From Magicicada septendecula (taxonomy: Eukaryota > Arthropoda > Insecta > Hemiptera > Cicadidae), in contig CM068367.1 in NCBI GenBank assembly GCA_034769895.1, positions 122,983,927 to 123,047,926 on the forward strand: 64,000 nt of DNA, given 5' to 3'. Each line of letters starts with the position of its first letter. The stretch's first letter is position 1. Made by a program: the position numbers and the translations under genes. The notes under the pieces are model-generated. The model had not been told where the DNA came from. It was given only the letters and a program-made list of their open reading frames with translations, and ran no database searches. Below, in pieces: positions 1 to 11,463 of the stretch.

Positions 1-1984
1 AAATATTAGTAATGTGAACGTATTGTTATATAAAAGTAAATTATTCAATATCCGACACAATAACCAGATCACACGCTCAGTTTGATTTTAGTAACGTACA
101 GGTATTGTTACGTATTTACGGCGCGTATTGCGAACAAACAAACACAGTATTATTTCGTAACTGGAACACATAAATAATTCTTTTGTGAACGAAGAAAAAA
201 ACAATTCCACACTCCGAAAAACAAACGTAACAATGTTGTTTAAAGAAAGAAAAAGTGACGTGCAGTACGTATGTCTAATGTTGTTACAGACGTGTGGTAA
301 ATCTATTGTATTCCTCGAGAGAACGGATTCCCTCTGCCTACTACGCCCGCGCGCCGGCGGGAAACGTTGTTGTTTAGAACAAAACGTGTCTGCTCGCATG
401 GGAAACTGTGTATGTGTGTCGCGTGTGTTCTCCGTTTTCCCCGGTGACGACACTTTGCCCACTGTATCTTGGCACACACAGTATTTTTCTTGATGATATG
501 GAAATATTAATACGGTGTTAGGCATGATTTATCGCATTTTTAATCGAGGCCGGCGGGAACGAACAGGGACTGTTTTGTTTTCAGTACAACATACGCCCAG
601 TAACTCTGTAAGTTAATGCTGTGGGAAATTTGTTTTTAATACTATGGCTTCCATCACTCGTTGTCACTTGATGGGCGTGATATCGTTTAATCCTTTGAAT
701 TAAAATATTGCGCCGTAACCTTCTAGATTTTATCTCTTCATTGATTGTTCGGGGTTTTTTTTTTGGCATAGGTAGTCTCTGAACATTCGCCTAAACAGCC
801 TCGATCACTCATTGTCACACGGTACTTCATTGTAACGTTTGCTGGTCTGAATTAAAACCTCGAGTCTCAGCCTCTTACATTCTGTCAGCTCGTTGATTGT
901 CCTGGTATTAATTATAAATTATCTCGGCGACGCAGAACGTTAAACGGATCAGTAGAATGATACAAAAAGGAAAGAACTTGCTGGGATAATCCGGGACGGT
1001 TTTTATCGCGTTTTTGAGACTGATCTGAGTGAACTGTTGCGGAAAAGGAGTTGTACGTTATACTCTGCGAATTTATAATTTTGTAGCAATAAAAATGGGA
1101 AATAAAAATCGTTAGAGGTTTTTATCTTGACCAGGGAGAGTGGGCATTGTAGGCTTGCTTCTTCTTTGCTGGTGCAACAGGCCCTTGATCTGCCCCAGTA
1201 TTGCCGTATATTGATTTTGGTCAAACGTGGCGGCTTCGACGCGTGAACATTGTTTGACAGAAGTGATGAATAATGCGCATTTATTTGTCAGTCGCTACGT
1301 CTGAGCAAAATTTATATACGAAACCATGCTGCTGTTACTTGCCGTAAGAGCCTTGATATTACTTGAATGGCGATTAGGCGCATCACACAGCACATCAAAT
1401 CTGAGACCGCCTATGATTTATGAATTTTATGCAACTCATTATAGACCTTCATTATCGGTGGCAATCTCTTCTCGTTCGCAGAAGCCTTATTGCGTGAGTG
1501 CTATCGTTGTCCTAAGCGATGCTCTTCTGTCGTCGTACCTTCTGGTGATGAAGCCATCCGGTCGGATCAGGGGATCCAGGTTATCTGTAGACTGTCCTAA
1601 CACGTTCTCACGTCTCATCAGTTCTCGCCCTTTTCTGCCGCAGGAGTCAGTCATCACCACCTTGGAGTAGTTTCTCTATTTAAGGAATCCACAATCAAGT
1701 AGACGGAAACTGATCTAAGTTAGAGAGACTAAATTTGTTGTCTTCAGTAATTCAGCTTCGTACACGGACTGTTACTTGGTCTTAAACTGTAGTTTCTGCC
1801 AATGAGAGAACTCATAAACACCTACCGCGGGTGCAAATACGCTACGCACGATTAGTTTATCAATTTTTCAAATAACTTTCGAAAAACTGTTACTAGCAAC
1901 AGCGTTATCAGCCTAACATCACCATTATCAGCATTCTGTAGGTAGCTGATAGATAGTAACATATGACACTGTCGGAAATAAAAG
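1..1984. other. No recognisable gene
   Basis: AT-rich DNA. The longer open frames, such as the 114-codon one at 1326-1670 (+), have no family signature that I recognise and no sign of purifying composition. The only structure I can support is the diverged duplication listed at 650-905. Confidence 0.6.
650..905 (-). repeat. Diverged direct duplication, about 150-bp period
   Basis: Two blocks starting near 650 and 801 share the same order of short identical pieces: ATCACTC, TTGTCAC, CGTTT, GAATTAAAA and TTGATTGT, with diverged bases between them. On the minus strand both copies give similar peptides built around TINE, RLR, LIQ and KRY. The first copy lies in an open frame at 581-769. This may be an old tandem duplication of a coding piece. 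I do not recognise the family. Confidence 0.45.
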
Positions 1985-2417
1985 TTAAAAATATTCATTA
2001 TCATTATCATCACCACCCCCAAGGACTAGCCCTTAGACCTGTTCCGGAACCCATATCCTCCTCGGTCTACCGACATCTCTCTTCCCAGTACAGTTTTAAC
2101 CCAAGTCAGCCAGATATCCGTCAACCACAGATAGACGGATATCAGGCTTGCGATTCAAGTGATCACACCATCTCCTGTGGTCTTCAATCTACTGGTGCAA
2201 TGATGCTATGTTTAAATCGTGTCTAATATTCTCGTTTCTTCTCCGATCCAAGAGAGAACAACCTTGCGTCCCTCTTAGAAATTTCATTTCGACTGCCTGA
2301 ATCCTCTCCACGTCCCTTTTACCAAGAGTCCATGTCTCACTAGCATACAGGAATGTGGGGACAGCCACAGTTTTATAAAATTTCATTCGGGTATCCTTCC
2401 GTGTTTTATTTTTCAGT
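1985..2417 (-). mobile_element. LINE 3' fragment A (reverse transcriptase C-terminal region)
   Basis: On the minus strand an open frame at 2189-2386 contains FYKTVAVPTFLYASETWTLG, then a VEMKFLRGTQG-like segment and a DRRRNENIRHDLNI-like segment. This pattern is typical of the region just after the reverse transcriptase domain in many arthropod non-LTR retrotransposons. The 3' end, on the low-coordinate side, finishes in a short (ATG/ATT)n-type tail around 1998-2018, as in RTE-like elements; the clade is a guess. The copy is heavily 5'-truncated and has lost the polymerase motifs. The same family recurs at 3705-4395. Confidence 0.75.
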
Positions 2418-3704
2418 ACATTTGAAAATATTTAAAACATTATGAAATGTATCAAACGTTGTTGATTTTCTTTTGAAAATGTGTAAATAACTATTCAAGA
2501 GAAACGGGTAGTGTTAACGTTATTGTTCGTGAACGTTACACAGGCCTAGTCTCGGGGGGCGGGGGCCTACTACAGATTTCACAGGAATAAATAGCAACAA
2601 CTGATAAATCTGTAAAACGCTGAAAGCTTGTAGTAAGGAAAAAAAAAGGTTTCCATTAGAACAAAGCGAAATCCAATACAGTGAGATGCCTAAATAAATT
2701 GCCGGCTGTGAATACGGTGACGGAGAGAAAAATAGACTGTTAGAGTGGGCGCTGGTGCAAATCTGTAACCACGCAGCACAGTCGAGAAAGCTGCGAAAAT
2801 TTTTTTGCGCGAAATAATATACTCAGGAGAACGAATTTCTACGTACAAAGATACACTGTAGGCGAAGGGCATTTAGTTATGTGTAGATAACAGAAATTCT
2901 ACGTAATATCGCGATTCGATAGAAATTTGTAAGTATAGGTACAGTTACAATTGTGGTTAATGGCCTAACATGTGTGAGTGCATTAAATCGTATCGGACAA
3001 AAATTCTGAATGTATCATCCGTTCGAAGAAAGGTATATCGTTGTGAGAAATATATAAATATCTTTTACGTTTTTTAAGACCGGACGTTAATTTTCGTTTG
3101 CTTTGCTTTTCCTGGTATTGAAGCCGAAAATTTGTCTTCTCCATAACGGCGGTTTAATGCGTGTTCGTACGGCATATCTTCTTCATTTGTTGTATTTTTG
3201 GCATCAAAACCTGGAAAACCACAACAAATTAAATACACAACCAAACAAATGACCGAATCAATTATTGGGCAGAGCTGTCGAAACAAATAAATTGAAGTGA
3301 CCGCGTCGGTTCTGCGGATTGTGATTTATTGTTTTTTTTGGACGACACGGTAGGTTTCGACGATTTGATTTATGATGGAATCAAATCACTTTGGTGCGGT
3401 ATGACATTCATCAAATTTGCTTGTTAACAGACTTATACGAGTTTTTTTAAATGTTCTTGTAAAAATGCAATTTGCCGTTACAACAACGAAGCCTTACGTT
3501 TGTCGACTGTTTTCAATATACTAAGAAGAATCGAGAGAAGAATAAAGATTTTGAAAAAATCGCACGAATTCCTTTCCTTTCATTTCGCACAAATTGAAAA
3601 AATTGTTTTCAGATCGTCGAATTTTCATTTCTTATCATCGGTGACGGACACATGGCAGTTCTTCGTCTGTTACGTGTAGCCTGAGTTCTGGGAACGTTGT
3701 TCTT
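2418..3704. other. No recognisable gene
   Basis: AT-rich sequence between two LINE tails of the same family. I see no coding family, RNA gene or repeat here. Confidence 0.6.
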
Positions 3705-4395
3705 CTTCGTCATCATCACTACTCCAAGGAGTAGGCTTTAGATCTGTTCCGGAACCCATCTCCTCGGTCTACCGACATCTCTCTTCTCAGTAGGATGATA
3801 ACCCAAGGCATTAGGCAGGTACATGTAGACGGATATCAGGCATGTGATTCAAGTGTTTACACCATCTCCTTCTGTGGTCTTCAATCTTCTGGTGCAATGA
3901 TACTATGTTTCAATCGCGTCTAATATCCTAGTTCCTTCTCCGATCCAGCAGAGAACAACCTTGCGTCTCTCTTAGAAATTTCATTTCGGCTGACTGAAAC
4001 CTCTGCACGTCCGTTTTACCAAGAGTCCATGTCTCACTAGCTTACAGGAATGTGGGGACAGCCACAGTTTTATAAAATTTCATTCGGGTAGCTTTCCTTG
4101 TTTTATTTTTCAGGTAAGTATGAATCGTTCCACAGATGCGTCTAAATTTTGTTAGCTTACTATCCCAATCAATATCAGTTCCATATGAGATATTACAACC
4201 CATGTAATTAAAATGACTAACCTGATCCAAAATATGATTTTTCACGACTATCTTAGTTCTTATAGGATACCTGCCCTGAAATGCCATCATTTTAGATTTT
4301 GTTGCAGAGATCTGTACCCCATAGTCTTGTATGACGCTATTAAACGTAAATATCGCCCGCTGTAACTGGTTTTCTGTATCGCTACCTTGTCGGGA
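3705..4395 (-). mobile_element. LINE 3' fragment B, same family as fragment A
   Basis: The sequence from about 3720 to 4110 is closely similar to 2020-2417 in the same orientation. This copy extends further 5'. The open frame at 4042-4290 (-) contains HFNYMGCNISYGTDIDWDSK and KATRMKFYKTVAVPTFL, the post-polymerase segment of a LINE reverse transcriptase. The frame is then closed by a stop where fragment A reads YASETW, and further stops follow, so it is a dead copy. The polymerase core is absent. The two fragments carry different truncation points, so they are independent insertions rather than one duplication. Confidence 0.78.
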
Positions 4396-7176
4396 ACGTA
4401 GTTAGTATCCTTAATTATTAAGAGTGACTTATGAGAAAAAGTCAACGGTGCAACATCGTACGCGTGTTTCTTTTATTGTGCTGAGATTATACGTTTGTAA
4501 ACTAAACGTCCGAACCGTTGCGCAAAAATTTTCATCTGATCCTTCGGATTAGTTGATAGTCATGTACGCTGTCCCTTGTATAAACAGAAAATATGAAACG
4601 AAAGCAGGAAAGATGTTTTTATTAAACGTTATTTATTCTGTTGTTTTTATTTCGTCTTTCGTTAGTGAGAACACATTTTTGTTCATAGTTTACATTGTCT
4701 TTTTTTTTCTGGTCATCTCGTCTTATACTTTCCGGCTAAGCCTAACCTGGACTTCATTTCATGCGCTTTCGTACATTTTACTGCCAATGGCTGCAGGGGT
4801 TCAGTGGCAAGTCATAAGTATAGATTTCTGCCAGGTAGTCATTCTGTTTGTATAACACCTTATAGTCTCGTCTATTTTATAAGTTTCTTCGGTACTTGCT
4901 ACCTAATCGTTATTGTTATTACTTTTAATTACGTGATTGGGGAAGTTTTAAATATTTTTAGACGCGTTATAGGCCTATTCGTTACCTACTCTTCACATCA
5001 TATGGAAACGAGTTTCAGAATATATAGGCATGTATTAACTATTCAGTAATCACATAGCCTATCAAAATCATATGGTCTATTGACGCCATTTTATTGCGCA
5101 TTTTTCCCTGCTACAGCTTCTTTGTCTCTTCTTTCTCATCTTTTTTCTCTTCTTCATTCATGTAACACGTCAATGATGCTGCCCTTAGACTTCTCTACTA
5201 ATGTTTTTCGGAAGATATTTTAAAAAGCCCTGTTTTATTACTCCTTCGAAGGATGTTGTTCCAAGTATGTTTTAAGCAACTTGTAGTTCGTGTAAAAAAT
5301 TACGTTATTTCTTATGCAAAATTAATTGAAAAAAACTCATTTTTAGCGAATTCAAATCAAGAAACTACTAGTTTACCTGTGAAAAGACGGTGGTTCAAAA
5401 ACAAAGATGTTATACTAGAAGAGTTACGTAGGAAGTGTGTCTGATCGAAAAAGTAAAGTTAGTTTAATTGACTCTGTCTTCATTTTCTGGCGCTTGCGTA
5501 ATTGTTTTTTAAGGCTGGAAATACCTATGTTATTTACCACATGGTGAGTAATTGTCATTATTAATAAAACTATTTTTTTCGCCAGCAATTGAAAGAGAAG
5601 TTTTTTGGGCAAAAGTGTTAAAAATTGAAGGAGTCCAGGGTAGGAGAGAGAAAAACGCAGGTTCAAAGTGGACTAAAGACGGGAAAAAGAGACACAGTGA
5701 AAAGGTGAAAGAATATTGGAAAAAAAGAAACGAACAAAGAATAAAGAATTGAAATTGGCATGTGGTCCTTAGATGGCCGATACAAAAACTATATTTTATT
5801 AATCACATATATTGTAATTCCATTTATTTCTATGATTATGTATACATCTTACTTTTTCGCACTTATCTGGCTTAGAAATAGGCCTACGTTAACTAACTAT
5901 GTAATTTCGCTGCAATTTTGATTGCTGCGTGGGGCAGTTGAACCTTGATCGCCCCCCCCCCCCGTAGTTACGAACTACTTGTAATAGCTGGTTGTTATGA
6001 AGTACGCCGCAATCAGCGTGTGATGAAGCCTCCATGCAACGACAAGTGTGCAGTTCAAAATTATATAATAGCCCTATTTGCGAATTCGACATCTTGAAAG
6101 TTGTTTTTCGCAGCCTAGCCTCCAAATGTCATTATCGTCCCAATCTCCTTCTCGAGGTTCCTTTCTCTCTTACTAGTTGATGTTTTAACTAGTAATAATA
6201 ACAGTAACATCTGGTTAGTAATGCAGACAACAGAAATCGGAGGTAAACTGCTCAATAGGTAGGGCTAGCGATATACGCGTAGGGAATGTAGGCCTTTAAC
6301 TCAGTAGGGAACTGTAGTCATACATTGCTGTCTCATAGAAACACAGACCAGATAGCGACGTGCTGATGTCATTTTCGTTAGCATTTGCCAGCCCACCACT
6401 GAGCAATGCCTTTCCAATCATTCGCCAGTGACTTCTCTCGTGTGTAATTCTTGGCCAGTTCACTGTATCACTGAAGAAATTATTGCGTCGTCAATGTCTA
6501 TTGGACACAAATCTGGTAACCTCTGTGATCATCTCCATTTTTCTTCCGTAGCCAAATGCCTGTCTACTCCCATTTTAGTATTCTTAATTCTGAAACTTAT
6601 ACCGTATTATTCAAGTCTGGCTGAGTACTCCAGAGTCATTTCCAGTGCTCCGTGTATTCGGACTCCTTTTGTTATTCCTTATTTCCGTTGTACGTGTTTA
6701 TAAAGCGTTGTTAGTCATTGCGCTTTAAAACACCGATTAAAAACTACCTTTTTCAAACACACTGGCAGTTTGTTATTCTTCATAATATTACTAAAATTTT
6801 CAAAAGCACTCCGCACTGAGCTGATTGGGCTGAAAATGTTTCCTTTCCAAATATTTATTTTTATTCTGTGTGAGGCTTTTACGGGCGGCTTCATTGTTAT
6901 GAAAACTTCGGCTTGCCGGGCACGTTTCAGAAACATGCTTCTATTCCAAAGAATCGGCGGGGTGAGTCCCTCTCGTTGAGTGCTCTTTGGGCGGGAGTTG
7001 TGGCGAACCAATAAGAATTTGCCTTTCTTCTGACTGCCTGGTGGTGTCAGACAACATCTTCGTGCGGACTCCAGAAGTTTATAAATATGGGTGTCCTACT
7101 CGCAGCCACTAGCCTTAACAACAGTTCAGTGGTCACTGACTACGAAACCGTTGTCAGTGTTTTGCAGCCTTCTGCG

Positions 7177-7197
7177 CTGAAGATGGCCGCCGAAACG
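7177..7197 (+). other. Hammerhead-like motif (CTGAAGA...CGAAACG)
   Basis: CTGAAGA at 7177-7183 is followed closely by CGAAACG at 7191-7197. These are the two conserved core strings of a minimal hammerhead ribozyme, which Penelope-like and other retroelements are known to carry. The bases between them give only a 2-bp stem here, so this copy may be inactive. Confidence 0.3.
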
Positions 7198-8202
7198 TTT
7201 GCGCCAAACAGCCTTGGCCCACGGGCTTACAGCCCAGCTAGCCGAAGTTCTCATAACATTTCTTTTAATATTTTTTCCATAAGTACTTAACTTTTACATC
7301 TTGAGACCGTTTTCACCTAATTAAACAATGTCGTCAAGACGTATTCCATCTATGTAAATTCCTTTGGTTTCCTATTACCTCTGAACACATCCATCAACCA
7401 TGCTCAGAACATATTTAATGTTCCGCTTAATAAGAGACTACTTCCTCTGTTTTCCTGCCGTACTCTTTTCTCGATCAGTGTTTGATTTAATATCGTGTCT
7501 TGTGTGTAGTTTGATTTTAGTGCGTATCGGCTAGACACATATATAGATATACATTTAGTACAGAGAGAGAGGGGCGTTGAGAGGGGGGACAAAGTACTCG
7601 CACAAATTCAGTTATGTATTCATGTAGGTAGTACGTTGTGGGGTTTAGTCTGATGAGAACGTGTTATTAACTCGGAGCACATAGTTGGGTATTAACCAAG
7701 CTTTAGTGGCGATACGGAACTGTGCAGTGGCGGGCGGTAGTTTATGAGAGGTTTAACCGTGGTCGTATTGGACGAGTCGCCTCAATAATCGGATAATACT
7801 CAGAATGTAATCATAGTTGTACCGCCGGCGGCGGAGTCAATGGTCCCCAGCAAGGTTGTGTGGAAATCCAATAAACGAGAGAGTTTATAGTGCGGCAGGT
7901 AGTGTGGTGTTGACACCCTCCTGTGTTTCCTCTGCCGTGCTGTTTGAGTATTTCCTTCCGAAATTAATTCTCTCCGTTAGCGCACTGTGGTTTGTAACCA
8001 AACATCAAACAACGTGTATAAACGTTGCTCCTTTAGTATGCACTTCTTGAAAGGTTTCAGCTCCTTAAAAATTACACAGTCGGTACTTTATTGGTGAGTG
8101 GAATTGTTATGAAGCTTTCTTTCAGATGACAAAACATTGACTAAGTTGGAAACTTTATTTGCCGGGGTGTTAGTCCGTATTCCGTCGTTTGTGTTTAAAA
8201 AC

Positions 8203-8274
8203 ATTTCGGCCTCACCATTGGAGGCCATCTTCTGTGTTGGAAGCAATGGCCTCCGTTGGTAGGGTCGAAACGTC
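8203..8274. other. Inverted pair of hammerhead-like motifs
   Basis: On the minus strand 8203-8234 reads GAAGATGGCCTC, a 7-base loop, GAGGCC, GAAATG. This is a perfect 6-bp stem II between a core-like GAAGA and GAAA. On the plus strand 8246-8274 reads a similar TGGCCTC, loop, GGGTC, GAAACGTC. The two face away from each other about 10 bases apart. Known family: retroelement-borne hammerhead ribozymes, for example in Penelope-like elements. The assignment is inference. Confidence 0.35.
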
Positions 8275-8404
8275 TATACCAAACAACCCGGCAAGTACTG
8301 TTTCCAACTTTCTTGACGCTGGCCATGAAAGCCTCAGACACTCTATAAAACAATGATTAGTTTTAGTAATCTAAAACTTTATCCAGACGCCTTTTAAATC
8401 AACA

Positions 8405-8436
8405 ATCCTTCTACATCATAATCATCGTCGTCGTCG

Positions 8437-8477
<41 letters not shown>

Positions 8478-9270
8478 TTCAGCAAGGATGAAACCAAAAA
8501 TAGTTTGTTCCGGTCCCAAGCAGATAGACTAGAGAGCTGGTCACTCAAACGCTTCTTCCACACCTGTCCGTCCTTTCGGTTTATAATTCCATATTTGTTT
8601 GGGGATGCGGCAATCATGTATTCGGTTAAGACGTTACAACCGTTGGCAGTCCTATCAAGTGTACTCATAATATTCAGTTCCTGCAGTATATCGACCTTCC
8701 TTTCGCGATCTTCGAGATTATATCCTCCCACGTGCCTGAGAAATCTCATTTCGGCCGCTTGAATACAACTGGCCTGGGATTTCGTTAAGTCCAATTCTCA
8801 GACCCATGGAGAATTGTGGGGAAAGCGTCACCTTGTAGAATTTCAGGCAGAAATTCGAGTAAATCAACGAATTGTTCTTTACTCGTTGATTTTAGAGTTC
8901 TCCTGGTTGTACCTCATATATGGTTGACTTTGTCCAGTTTCTTCACCACAACATTGTTTGTAATGTAGCACACATTACATCCCAGATATTCAAAAATTAC
9001 TGACCTACTCCAGAAGAGTACCGTTTACAACAATCTTTGCTCATGTGGGATCAGCTCCATGGAAAGACACCACCATGGTCTTCAATGTGAAGGTCTGTAA
9101 TCCGAAATCCATGCACATTCGTCTCACAGCCGTCTGCAAGCTGCTTTCCGAGTTCGACAGGATAGCCTGGCCATCAACAAATAACAACGTGTCAACTACA
9201 GAGTTACCAACCATAAAATGTTCTGGAAGGTTCATCCGCCAATTGTGTATAGCATCGTATATATATATAT
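8405..9270 (-). mobile_element. LINE C, 3' half, cut by the LTR element
   Basis: The minus strand from 9270 downwards encodes AIHNWRMNLPEHF and TLLFVDGQAILSNSE, the region of the YADD box of a LINE reverse transcriptase. The second aspartate is replaced (FVDG), so the polymerase is dead. Further on, 8411-8794 (-) encodes CIQAAEMRFLRHVGGYNL, DRERKVDILQELNIMS and a WDRNKLF end, the usual C-terminal segment. The element ends in an (ATG)n tail (CAT on the plus strand, 8413-8477). The upstream half of the same reverse transcriptase is found at 19237-19460, on the other side of the LTR retrotransposon. Fragment E at 26640 (+) belongs to the same family. Confidence 0.85.
8413..8477. repeat. (CAT/CGT)n microsatellite, LINE tail
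   Basis: A run of CAT with a few CGT units lies at the 3' end of LINE C. It reads as polymethionine in one minus-strand frame, which is an artefact. Confidence 0.9.
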
Positions 9271-11343
9271 TGTAAAGAAACAAAATGTTACAAAAAGAAT
9301 AGTAAATAATAGTGAAAACCAATCCAGAGAGGAAACAAGAAATAATAATTGATAGCAAATTAAAGGAAACCTAGTTGGTTTGACTTACTTAATATTATCA
9401 AGAAACCCAGAAATAACCCAAAGAATAGGGCAGTAAACAAATCAAAATTAAATAAATAAACATAGTAGGCCTAAATAATCAAATTACCCTGAAACACAAC
9501 TAAACCCAATAAAGAGTACCTATCCATATAAATAAAATTGTATTAAATAAAATTGTATAGGCCTATAATTAAGGATAGAAAAAGGGACACAAACCTTTAC
9601 AGTGATATGAGTGCCATAATATAAATAGTGACACAGACTACCGTTAAACAGTGTTAATTATTTTTTATGAAAAGTGTTTTATTGTTATTATTAGACATAA
9701 ATTTAGTTTATCATACAGACAATAGTTTAACAGTATAAATAAACTAAAACTGTCAAAAACAAGTATTATCATTAAGAGTTTTGTCATATGTTATAAGATT
9801 TTATGTTACCAGTTAATTTATTTAAATATATTTATCTCAGGGAGTCAAGGTAGAAATTATAATCAACCATAACAAATTGTTCCACCACATATCAGAGAAA
9901 TTCAAATTAATAAGGTTTTACAGTTATAAACTGAGTCATGTTTAATATCAAATTGTTTATAATTATCTAATTAATAATTGTATAAACATTGCATGTATCA
10001 TTAAAGTATAATAATAAAATTATCTATTAAAGGTAATTTATAAAATGTAATGTAATTAGTGGGTATCGATCATATAACATTTAACCTGTACATAAATGGC
10101 CAATCAAAATTTAAGAAGTTTGTATGAGTTCCGTGACTAAAAAAGAAGAAATAACACTTAATTGTTAATTGTGATGGAGAACAGTTTAATAGTGCGTGTC
10201 GAGATGTTATTAAAATAAAAAATACAAAATTGCTAACTCGTTTGTGAAAGAAGATCTGAATGACCACTATTGAAGATAAATAATTCCTCCACTACAATCA
10301 TTTCATGAACCAGTAATACACACAATCAAGAAATTATCCAGAATAAACCAGAAAACGTTCAGCAATATCGCCTAGATGTGTAAAGTATAATTTGACAATA
10401 TTTTTATCCAACAAGGAACAACCACTAGACAATATACCAATTTACACTAACACTAATCACTAGTAAACATTTTAAAGTGAAAACAAATTCCATATCTGAA
10501 CGAAACAGTGATTACAAGGAAAACATTTATTTGTACACATTCTAATAAACTTCATTATTCTGTGAGACGGACAACGGCAGCCATGATGTTGACGTCACTC
10601 TAACCTACAGGCCTTTTACGAAGCATTGAATCTCGTCAAACTTTGTATGTTATTTAATATATAATTTTTGTAATATTTTTTAGATTATAAGTAATAGATG
10701 ATTTGTAAAGGTACTCTATATTGTTAATTATCATGTAAAGGAACTTTTCGTAGCAGCCACAAGAATTCCCACGAAATATATTAACATTATTTAATTATTA
10801 AATCCTGAGATAAATATCGATTGTGACAACCGTATGTATCGAATGGAATTTTCCAATAATTTGAACTTATATTACAGAGATTAAACCATTATGTTAAAAA
10901 ATCATATCCATGCGTTATTATATCAGGAACATACAGGAATATTATCAGCATTTATTTTATAATTAACAAGGATAAGAAGACTTCGGGGAGTCATTGGAAG
11001 TACGCAAACTGCAAAACCAAGATTAACCTCAAATAATAGGTTAAATCCTAATATCGAAGGTGACTTGAGAATTGTTTGGGATGACTCGACCGCTATTTTT
11101 TGAATTGATTTTGGAGTTCTAACTACTGAACTGGAATAATTATAATTCTGATTCCGAAACCAAGGCAGAATAATTCAATTCTTTTACTTATATATTTAAA
11201 TCACATTCGAAAACACACAACATAACATTCCACGATCAACTGATACACTATTTACAACTATTTAGTACGAATTAACATATACAAGGAATAACACGGGCAA
11301 ATTATTATACCATTAAGATACTACGGGTACACGTTCAGTAATA
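9271..11343 (+). repeat. 5' LTR
   Basis: Starts TGTAAAG and matches 17138-19211 almost base for base. It ends in GTAATA (or GTAATAA), not the usual CA. A perfect CRE-like TGACGTCA lies at 10590-10597 and is repeated in the 3' LTR. No coding frame is expected; the 65-codon minus-strand frame at 10070-10267 is simply present in both LTRs. Confidence 0.95.
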
Positions 11344-11346
11344 AAT

Positions 11347-11364
11347 TGGCGCACCAACTAGTGA
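11347..11364 (+). promoter_or_regulatory. Primer-binding site
   Basis: TGGCGCACCAACTAGTGA begins three bases after the LTR end. A start with TGG, complementary to the CCA end of a tRNA, is expected at this place. I cannot name the priming tRNA from the sequence alone. Confidence 0.7.
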
Positions 11365-11463
11365 GGCTGAAATTAGGGAATATTAGGTGAAGAAATTGAA
11401 ACAAGCAAATTAATTTCCTAATTTTTAGCTGGCGACTGCTATAAGTTCCAAAAAATAATAAAG

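Larger units (their letters stand above)
4396..8404. other. No recognisable gene; hydrophobic and lysine-rich chance frames
   Basis: Open frames at 4553-4855 (+, hydrophobic) and 5552-5752 (+, lysine-rich C-terminus) are the longest. Neither shows a family motif, and both look like products of local T-rich or A-rich composition. Hammerhead-like motifs near 7177 and 8203-8274 are listed separately. Confidence 0.5.

Noticed and set aside
4553-5049. Hydrophobic overlapping frames suggesting a membrane protein
   Set aside because: T-rich composition explains the Phe/Ile/Val content; no family motif and no splice or start context.
10070-10267. 65-codon minus-strand frame, repeated at 17938-18135
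   Set aside because: Its perfect duplication comes from the LTRs, not from gene conservation; no protein motif is visible.
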